Shown here: positions 32,375 through 37,285 of the stretch, piece after piece
Layout: each line of letters begins with the position of its first letter
Numbering within the stretch: position 1 is the first letter of the stretch
Source: Bacteroidales bacterium
Lineage (GTDB): Bacteria > Bacteroidota > Bacteroidia > Bacteroidales > UBA932
DNA length: 37,285 nucleotides
NCBI GenBank assembly: GCA_022508605.1
Contig: JAFLUX010000021.1
Span: forward strand, 1 to 37,285
Direction: 5' to 3'
Position numbers and translations under genes: made by a program
The notes under the pieces: generated by a model
Seen by the model: the letters and a program-made list of their open reading frames with translations, nothing else
Databases searched by the model: none
Told to the model about the DNA's origin: nothing

Positions 32375-32851
32375 ATGGAAAGTTCAAGAAAAATTTTCGT
32401 TCAGCGAACGCACAAGCTTTTGGAACAGTATGCTTCATTTGGAGCGAACTTGCCTGAAGAAGAACAATTTGAGATGACCTTGCTCATAAACGCATGTGTA
32501 GGACTGATATTTGTTGGATATCAAGACAGGAGATATAAGATGCCGGGCGAGTTAATAGACTCCATAGGCATACCATTAGACTCAATTAGCACCTGCAAAA
32601 ATGGCAAGAATGATGAGCCTAAAACTTTAAAGAATGTATGCAAGCATATTCGCAATTCCATTGCTCATGCACGCTTTGAGTTTATTAATGCTAATAAAAA
32701 GATTCATAAAATAAAATTCATAGATCAAACCACAAACGGAACGGAAGAAACTTTTAATATGACCCTCACTTGTGAGCAATTTAAGACATTGATTGAAGAA
32801 TTATACAAGTTGCTTACGAAGTGTCCGGAAGTAAAAGCGGAAGCTAAATAA
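32375..32851 (+). CDS. HEPN-family protein (pEK499_p136-like)
   Basis: 158 residues, all-helical in appearance, AT-rich. The HEPN signature R-x4-H is at 93-98 (RNSIAH), within the helix CKHIRNSIAHARF typical of the pEK499_p136-like group. Before it lies a hydrophobic helix (EMTLLINACVGLIFVGYQ). Many HEPN proteins are RNases in toxin-antitoxin, abortive-infection or antiphage systems; others are inactive. No antitoxin-like gene is beside it in the window. It lies 115 bases after the giant lipoprotein, in the accessory island. It begins at the ATG at 32375; an out-of-frame ATG lies eight bases earlier. Confidence 0.75.
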   Translation: MESSRKIFVQRTHKLLEQYASFGANLPEEEQFEMTLLINACVGLIFVGYQDRRYKMPGELIDSIGIPLDSISTCKNGKNDEPKTLKNVCKHIRNSIAHARFEFINANKKIHKIKFIDQTTNGTEETFNMTLTCEQFKTLIEELYKLLTKCPEVKAEAK

Positions 32852-32941
32852 TTGAACGATTGGGGCAAGTCGAGAAGGATTTGCATCGGTGCATAAAACG
32901 GAGCATCTGTTGTTCTTATATACCGGGCCCCATGCTGATTT

Positions 32942-33006
32942 GTTCAAGGAATAGGACTAAAAGCCCTCTAAGCTGTGGGTCGCGCGTTCGAGTCGCGCCG
33001 GAATCA
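32942..33006 (+). pseudogene. tRNA-Arg (UCU) remnant: intact 3' half, degenerate 5' half
   Basis: The 3' half is perfect tRNA: anticodon TCT at 32967-32969, A37/A38, stem GCTGT, variable GGGTC, T-arm GCGCG-TTCGAGT-CGCGC, acceptor strand CGGAATC and discriminator A at 33006. The 5' side fails: the conserved U33 is C, one anticodon-stem pair is mismatched, one extra base lies between the arms, and no strand complementary to the acceptor (GATTCCG) is present. A D-arm-like GTTC...GGAC is still visible. This is the usual scar left at one end of an element integrated into a tRNA gene, with the crossover near the anticodon loop. Confidence 0.7.
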
Positions 33007-33008
33007 CT

Positions 33009-33049
33009 ACTGCCGCAATTGTTTGTCCTAAATGGTTGCGGCAGTTTTT
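33009..33049 (+). terminator. Intrinsic terminator of the tRNA-Arg site
   Basis: Ten-base perfect stem ACTGCCGCAA / TTGCGGCAGT (33009-33018 with 33036-33045), then TTTTT. It is probably the original tRNA terminator. Confidence 0.85.
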
Positions 33050-33109
33050 CTGTTATGCTGGCGATGTCTCTGTCTGTCCGGGATGTCCGGCCTCTTTTGG
33101 AATCGTTTA

Positions 33110-33147
33110 AGAAGAAAGACACTTGCGCATGTAAGTGTCTTTCTTCT
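33110..33147. repeat. Strong 15-bp hairpin
   Basis: Perfect inverted arms (33110-33124 with 33133-33147) around an eight-base loop, in a stretch without a gene. Neither strand has a T-run just after it, so its role (second terminator, RNA structure, recombination site) is open. Confidence 0.7.
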
Positions 33148-33168
33148 AAGAATTTCCATATGTTTTCC

Positions 33169-33244
33169 CACATTTTCGGCCGTAAAAATAATTAAAAAAT
33201 CACATTTTCGGCAGAAAAAACGGTCGAAAAATCACATTTTCGGG
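33169..33244. repeat. 32-bp tandem repeat, about 2.4 copies
   Basis: CACATTTTCGG starts at 33169, 33201 and 33233, an exact 32-base period. The remainder of each unit is A-rich and loosely similar. The last copy runs into the terminator at 33237-33265. Confidence 0.75.
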
Positions 33245-33265
33245 GAGGATGGCCCTCCCCGAAAA
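33237..33265 (-). terminator. Intrinsic terminator after the sigma-factor operon
   Basis: Twelve-base perfect stem TTTTCGGGGAGG / CCTCCCCGAAAA with a five-base loop, followed on the minus strand by TGTGATTTTT. It lies directly after the membrane protein stop at 33270. Confidence 0.8.
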
Positions 33266-33269
33266 CGTG

Positions 33270-33848
33270 TTACATTGTCTCCTTGAGGCTCTGGAGGCTG
33301 GCAAGCAGTTCTTCCGCGGATATGATGATGCGCCGGCGCAGTCTCAGACCCATGCATCCTCCCAGCACGATGCCGGTCGCGGAGCCGCAGATGAACGGGA
33401 GCCTGAAACTCTCCGGGAAGTCGCGGATGAACAGTTCGGCAATCATCCATGACAGCCAGAACAGCAGCATGGGGATGCCCACCCTTATCCAGTTCACGTA
33501 GCTTTCCTTGAACTTGCTGAGCTCCTCCGCCGCCGTGACCATGTTGCAGTCCAGCGGAGGGATGTGGCGGTTGATGAGCAGCGAGCCCGCTAGGCAGCCC
33601 AGCATCATCAGTTCCGTGGCGATGAAGAAAGGAACGGAAAAGCCGGTCTCGCAGAAACTCCAGGCCAGCGCTATGGCAACCACGCAGAGAAGAGGGACGC
33701 GGGATGATGTGCTCCTGAGCGAGTTGAGGTCTCTGCGGTATGACTTGCGCAGCATGTTCTCGTTGATTATCTTCTGATTGTCCAGAGTTTCGCGCAGCTG
33801 CTGCATCTGCTGCTGCATCTCCTTGAATGTGTCGTCGATATGTTCCAT
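33270..33848 (-). CDS. Membrane protein encoded with an ECF sigma factor
   Basis: About 192 residues from the ATG at 33848 (MEHIDDTFKEMQQQMQQLRETL). The N-terminal ~50 residues are a coiled coil rich in Gln, Glu and Leu; about four hydrophobic helices follow (for example VPLLCVVAIALAW, PFFIATELMMLGCLAGSLL, IPMLLFWLSWMIAELFI). The tail is basic then acidic. This layout is common in small Bacteroidota proteins encoded just after an ECF sigma factor and may act as an anti-sigma or sensor; this is inference. An alternative start at 33917 overlaps the sigma stop (ATGA) and adds 23 residues of low-quality sequence. Confidence 0.75.
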   Translation of the reverse strand: MEHIDDTFKEMQQQMQQLRETLDNQKIINENMLRKSYRRDLNSLRSTSSRVPLLCVVAIALAWSFCETGFSVPFFIATELMMLGCLAGSLLINRHIPPLDCNMVTAAEELSKFKESYVNWIRVGIPMLLFWLSWMIAELFIRDFPESFRLPFICGSATGIVLGGCMGLRLRRRIIISAEELLASLQSLKETM

Positions 33849-33913
33849 GTTACAGTCGTTTTTTTTGGTGGTGTCTGCCCTGAAAGCTGATTGCGGCCTG
33901 CTGCGGCAGTCGG

Positions 33914-34405
33914 TCATTCCGAGGCGGATTTCAGTTGTTCTTTTATGCGGACAAGACGGACAGAGACGTTTTTTGCGCTTATGCCGACGATTTCGCCGAT
34001 TTCTTCGTAGCTGAGGTTTTCCAACCACAGGAGGACGATGGCCCTGTCGAAAAGTCCCAGCTTCGATATGCGCTCGCGGAGTTTGCCGGCCTGCCGCGCC
34101 CTTTCGTCCCTGTCTTCGAACAAGTCTATATCCAGTGACAGCGGCCCGGCGTGGATCCTGCGCCTTTTCGCCCTGTCGTATGAAATGCAGGTGTTGAGGC
34201 TGACTTTGTATATCCAGGAGTTCAGGGCTGCATCACCGCGGAACTTTCCGGAACCTTTCCACAGGTTGATGAGGATCTCCTGGAACAGGTCTGCGACCTC
34301 CTCCTTGTCGGATGAGAACATGTAGCACACGGTGTATATCGTGCCGCGGTATTCTCTGACTAACTGTTCGAATTCGTGCTCTGTCATCGTCTTGTCTTTG
34401 CCCAT
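33914..34405 (-). CDS. RNA polymerase ECF-type sigma-70 factor
   Basis: About 163 residues from the ATG at 34405 (MGKDKTMTEHEFEQ; the ATG at 34387 is also possible). Sigma region 2: EYRGTIYTVCYMF...EVADLFQEILINLWKGSGKF, then the region 2.4-like stretch ALNSWIYKVSLNTC. Region 4: RAIVLLWLENLSYEEIGEIVGISAKNVSVRLVRIKEQL is the helix-turn-helix for -35 recognition. The upstream extension of the open frame reads through the divergent promoter region and is not used. The stop overlaps a possible start of the following membrane protein gene. Target genes are not evident. Confidence 0.9.
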   Translation of the reverse strand: MGKDKTMTEHEFEQLVREYRGTIYTVCYMFSSDKEEVADLFQEILINLWKGSGKFRGDAALNSWIYKVSLNTCISYDRAKRRRIHAGPLSLDIDLFEDRDERARQAGKLRERISKLGLFDRAIVLLWLENLSYEEIGEIVGISAKNVSVRLVRIKEQLKSASE

Positions 34406-34458
34406 TAGACGCAGGAAAGTCCGTAAAACTACAAAAAACCGTGAAAAATCAATACCGC

Positions 34459-34488
34459 TTGTTTTGTCCGCGAAAATTGATATTTTTG
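34459..34488 (+). promoter_or_regulatory. Promoter of the amidase gene
   Basis: TTG (34459-34461), 19 bases, TATTTTTG (34481-34488): both Bacteroidota elements at normal spacing, 46 bases before the ATG at 34535. It is divergent from the sigma factor gene. Confidence 0.65.
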
Positions 34489-34534
34489 CGACACCGTCCG
34501 AACGTGGCGGCATAATGACCAAATTTACATAATT

Positions 34535-35572
34535 ATGAAAGCGAAATTCATCTTCCTAAGCGTGCTGGCAGCACTGCTCGCAACCGGGAACTCCTATGCC
34601 TGCTCCCGCGTTGTATTCCATGGCAAGGACAATCTTGTGGTCGTCGGACGTACCCTTGACTGGAGGACCCCCATTCCCACTCATCTGTATGTCTATCCGC
34701 GTGGCCTGAAAAAGCAGAGCATGCCGGATGACAAGGCCGCCCTTCACTGGGAGGCGAAATACGGGTCCGTGCTTGCGGTTTCATACGACGGCGGGGCCAC
34801 CGAAGGCATGAACGAAAAGGGTCTGGTGCTGAATGCCCTTTTCTGCAAAGGCTCGCTCTACAGGACTTCGGCCAACACCGATATGTCTACCATGAGCCTT
34901 GCAGTGTTCGTGAGCTTCTTCCTCGACAACTTCGCCACCGTGGACGAGGTGGAAGCCTGGCTCAAGGCCAACGACTTCTCCATCTACGGGCAGGACTTCG
35001 ACGGCGGCACCGAGGCGGCGCTGCACTGGGCGTTCACCGACCGCACGGGCACCACGCTCGTCATGGAGTACCAGAACCGCGAACTCTACCTCTACAAATC
35101 CGACAAATACGATGTCCTGACCAATGACCCTCCTTTCGACAAGATGCTCGAACTGGGCAAGTACTGGGATCAGATAGGCGGAGCCAACATGCTTCCCGGC
35201 ACCGTGCGCAGCGCCGACCGCTTCGCAAGGGCGTCTTTCTTCATCAACCACATCCCAACGGACGTCGACGACAAGACTGCCGTCGCTTCGGTCATCAGCG
35301 TGCTCGCCAATGTCGCGGTGCCTCTCGGCTATGAGTTCGAGAATGCTCCCAACCTGTCTTCCACCCAGTGGCGCAGTGCCGCCGATGCCAAGAATCTGGT
35401 ATATTACTTCGGCTTCACCACCGAGCTTTCCAATTTCTGGATAGACCTTTCCAAAGTCAATCTGAGCAAGGGCGCCCCCGTGCTGAAGCTCGACACTACT
35501 GACAAGACCGGCCTGACCGGCTGCGTCAACGACAAACTGAAGACGTCCGCGCCTTTCAAACCTATGTGGTAA
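34535..35572 (+). CDS. Ntn amidase of the penicillin V acylase / choloylglycine hydrolase family
   Basis: 345 residues. The signal peptide is expected to be cut after SYA, exposing Cys23 as the N-terminal nucleophile (ACSRVV). Other family catalytic or structural residues are in place: Arg39 and Asp42 (VGRTLDWR), Asn93 (EGMNEKGLVLNAL), Asn197 (LTNDPPFD) and Arg229 (SADRFARA). The enzyme hydrolyses a linear amide outside the cytoplasm; bile-salt conjugates, penicillin V and acyl-homoserine lactones are known substrates of different members. Sequence alone does not choose among them. A full promoter precedes it and DUF4491 follows seven bases after the stop. Confidence 0.92.
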   Translation: MKAKFIFLSVLAALLATGNSYACSRVVFHGKDNLVVVGRTLDWRTPIPTHLYVYPRGLKKQSMPDDKAALHWEAKYGSVLAVSYDGGATEGMNEKGLVLNALFCKGSLYRTSANTDMSTMSLAVFVSFFLDNFATVDEVEAWLKANDFSIYGQDFDGGTEAALHWAFTDRTGTTLVMEYQNRELYLYKSDKYDVLTNDPPFDKMLELGKYWDQIGGANMLPGTVRSADRFARASFFINHIPTDVDDKTAVASVISVLANVAVPLGYEFENAPNLSSTQWRSAADAKNLVYYFGFTTELSNFWIDLSKVNLSKGAPVLKLDTTDKTGLTGCVNDKLKTSAPFKPMW

Positions 35573-35579
35573 ACAAAAT

Positions 35580-35879
35580 ATGGACTTGCACTTCACCGGC
35601 ATCGTCATAGGTATAGCGACATTCTTAATCATAGGGATATTCCATCCGCTGGTGATTAAGGGGGAGTATTATTTCGGAGTAAAGTGCTGGTGGGCCTTCC
35701 TGCTCGCCGGAGTCGCTGCCATAAGCGCTTCCCTGTTTGTCAGCGACGTGACTCTGTCCACCCTTCTCGCAGTCTTCGGGGCCTCGTCTTTGTGGGGCAT
35801 ACACGAGCTGTTCGAGCAGCGCAAAAGGGTCGAAAAGGGATGGTTCCCCAAGCGGGAGAGGAAGCCGGAGAAAAAGTAA
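35580..35879 (+). CDS. DUF4491 family small membrane protein
   Basis: 99 residues with about three hydrophobic helices (FTGIVIGIATFLIIGIFHPLVI; CWWAFLLAGVAAISASLFV; LSTLLAVFGASSLWGIHELF) and a strongly basic tail (RKRVEKGWFPKRERKPEKK). Matches the uncharacterised DUF4491 family (G-x-F-H-P-x-V-I-K-x-E-Y-Y-x-G is its opening). It starts seven bases after the amidase stop, so it is probably cotranscribed. Function unknown. Confidence 0.85.
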   Translation: MDLHFTGIVIGIATFLIIGIFHPLVIKGEYYFGVKCWWAFLLAGVAAISASLFVSDVTLSTLLAVFGASSLWGIHELFEQRKRVEKGWFPKRERKPEKK

Positions 35880-35895
35880 GACATACACATCAATG

Positions 35896-35934
35896 AAAAA
35901 TCCCTTGCGTGGAAATTCCGCGCAAGGGATTTTT
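35896..35934. terminator. Bidirectional intrinsic terminator
   Basis: Fourteen-base perfect stem AAAAATCCCTTGCG / CGCAAGGGATTTTT (35896-35909 with 35921-35934), between the convergent DUF4491 and cysS genes. A/T arms on both sides allow it to work in both directions. Confidence 0.88.
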
Positions 35935-35954
35935 AGTCTACTGTCGGGGGATTT

Positions 35955-37285
35955 CTATTCCAGCGTCCACTCGACCCCGTCCTTGGTGTCTTTCACCTGG
36001 ATTCCGAGGGCCTTGAGAGAGTCGCGTATGCGGTCCGACTCGGTCCAGTCCTTGGCGGCTTTGGCCGCGGCGCGCTGCCGGAGCACCATTTCCATGAGTC
36101 CGTCTATCACCTTGCGGCCGCTTTCGGAGCCGGAGCCGCTTTCGTCCTTCAGCCCGAGCACTCCGAACACCACGTCGTCGAACAGCTGGCAGAGCGTGTC
36201 TATGTCGCCCTTGCCCGGCTTTATGGTGCCGGCCTTGGCAGAATTGATGAAGCGCACGGCGTCTGCCACATGCGCCAGGGCCACGGGCGTGTTCATGTCG
36301 TCGCAGAGGGCGTCGTATATGCCCTCGAAGATTGCCCGCACCTCGGCGGATTCTGCCGTGCAGCTGTCGGGAGCCACGCCGAAAGACTCCTCCCCGTATT
36401 TGTATTCAGGGGCCTTCCTGCCGGCCATGGCATAGAGGTCGCGCGCCGCCTGCAAGATGCGGGCAAGACCCTTTTCCGCGGCGGAAAGCGCCTCGTTGGA
36501 AAAGTCGAGAGTGCCCCTGTAATGCGCCTGGAGTATGAAGAAGCGCACGGTCATGGGACTGTATGCCCTCTCAAGTTTGGGGTGGGACCCGCTGAACAGC
36601 TGCGGAAGTGTGATGAAGTTGCCGAGGCTCTTTCCCATCTTCTGGCCGCCTATTGTGATGAGGTTGTTGTGCACCCAGTAACGCACGCCCTGCGTGTTGC
36701 GGCATGCGACGTTCTGGGCTATTTCGCATTCGTGGTGGGGGAACATCAGGTCCATCCCTCCGCCATGTATGTCGAACTCGCTGCCGAGATACTTTTCGCC
36801 CATCACGGAGCATTCCAGATGCCAGCCGGGGAAGCCTTCGCCCCAGGGGGATGGCCAGCGCATTATGTGCTCCGGCTCCGCCTTTTTCCAGAGGGCGAAG
36901 TCGTAAGGCGCACGCTTGTCGCCCTGTCCGTCGAGGCTCCGCGTGCCCTCCAGCGTGTCTTCCAGGTTCCGGCCGCTGAGCACGCCGTAGCGGTGGCCGC
37001 GGTTGTATTTCTGTACGTCGAAATAGACGCTGCCCCCCGATTCGTAGGCATAGCCCGCGTCGAGAATGGTTTTGACGGCCTCTATCTGCTCCACTATGTG
37101 GCCGCTGGCCCTCGGCTCTATCGAGGGCGGGGCGCAGTTGAGCAGGCGCATGGCCTCGTGGTAGCGCAGCGTGTAGGTCTGTACCACTTCCATAGGCTCC
37201 AGCTGCTCTATGCGGGCCTTCTTGGCTATCTTGTCCTCGCCCTCGTCGGCATCGTGTTCGAGGTGTCCGACGTCGGTGATGTTGC
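35955..37285 (-). CDS. cysS: Cysteinyl-tRNA synthetase (partial, N-terminus beyond window)
   Basis: The frame stays open to the right end of the window (443 codons visible; the first visible residues are [18 protein letters not shown]), so the N-terminal HIGH-containing part lies outside. Visible marks: zinc-site pieces LECS and HHECEIAQ, the class I KMSKS-equivalent KMGKSLGNF, and a C-terminal DALR-type anticodon domain ending [13 protein letters not shown]. It charges tRNA-Cys. KMGKS in place of KMSKS is, as I recall, usual for Bacteroidota CysS. It is convergent with DUF4491 across a strong terminator. Confidence 0.95.
   Translation of the reverse strand, partial: NITDVGHLEHDADEGEDKIAKKARIEQLEPMEVVQTYTLRYHEAMRLLNCAPPSIEPRASGHIVEQIEAVKTILDAGYAYESGGSVYFDVQKYNRGHRYGVLSGRNLEDTLEGTRSLDGQGDKRAPYDFALWKKAEPEHIMRWPSPWGEGFPGWHLECSVMGEKYLGSEFDIHGGGMDLMFPHHECEIAQNVACRNTQGVRYWVHNNLITIGGQKMGKSLGNFITLPQLFSGSHPKLERAYSPMTVRFFILQAHYRGTLDFSNEALSAAEKGLARILQAARDLYAMAGRKAPEYKYGEESFGVAPDSCTAESAEVRAIFEGIYDALCDDMNTPVALAHVADAVRFINSAKAGTIKPGKGDIDTLCQLFDDVVFGVLGLKDESGSGSESGRKVIDGLMEMVLRQRAAAKAAKDWTESDRIRDSLKALGIQVKDTKDGVEWTLE

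Noticed and set aside
32916..33173. 85-codon minus-strand frame containing GATRTRDPQLRG
   Set aside because: This peptide pattern is the classic antisense translation of a tRNA 3' half; it supports the tRNA-Arg remnant rather than a protein.
33169..33244. CRISPR-like short repeats at regular spacing
   Set aside because: The whole 32-base unit is repeated in tandem with no unique spacers, only 2.4 copies are present, and there are no cas genes.

Overview
The window looks like a chromosomal segment from a GC-rich member of the Bacteroidales, probably Alistipes-like (Rikenellaceae). The basis is threefold: protein types largely confined to Bacteroidota (OMP_b-brl_3 barrel, calycin-like lipoprotein, fimbrillin/vWA/FGE lipoprotein, DUF4491, DUF4143 ATPase), the Bacteroidota promoter signature TAnnTTTG in front of many genes, and weak or absent Shine-Dalgarno sequences. 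No database search was possible; family names come from motif recognition.

Layout. 1-3.4 kb is an AT-rich accessory patch. It holds one intact gene, a DUF4143-type AAA ATPase, between two direct repeats (109-212 and 2924-3030), plus decayed remains of an AlbA_2/RecG-like ATP-binding protein and other coding traces. 3.5-10.5 kb is core-like: a Y-family DNA polymerase, then a tightly overlapping RND efflux operon (adaptor, pump, outer-membrane channel). 10.5-15.2 kb has a peroxiredoxin and a cyclophilin-like lipoprotein on the minus strand (with a fragment of an alpha/beta hydrolase behind them), then a plus-strand locus of LuxR-type regulator, TonB-dependent receptor and calycin-like lipoprotein. 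15.2-20.5 kb is a minus-strand run: SIMPL protein, CrcB fluoride exporter, membrane metallophosphoesterase and a large outer-membrane beta-barrel protein. 20.5-21.9 kb holds a GNAT acetyltransferase, tRNA-Ala(GGC) and RadC. 22.0-27.3 kb is a four-gene operon: a carboxyltransferase-type enzyme whose biotinyl-like domain lacks the biotin-accepting lysine, a HAD phosphatase, alanine racemase and a secreted C1B peptidase. It converges on a radical SAM gene that is divergent from folP.

28.9-33.0 kb is a second, AT-richer accessory island. It holds a strong promoter, an unlisted 41-residue peptide, a very large lipoprotein (fimbrillin-like, vWA-like, two Ig-like and an FGE-sulfatase domain) and a HEPN protein. 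It ends at the 3' half of a tRNA-Arg(UCU) gene, the usual scar of an integrative element, followed by hairpins and 32-bp tandem repeats. 33.3-37.3 kb returns to core-like genes: an ECF sigma factor with a coupled membrane protein, a divergent Ntn-type bile-salt/penicillin amidase with DUF4491, and the C-terminal part of cysteinyl-tRNA synthetase.

Most interesting candidates for something undescribed: (a) the 28.9-33.0 kb island, where a tiny peptide, a multidomain surface lipoprotein and a HEPN protein share a segment ending in a tRNA scar; (b) the 22 kb operon with a carboxyltransferase that has lost its biotin lysine; (c) the LuxR/TonB-receptor locus with start codons almost on top of the promoters.
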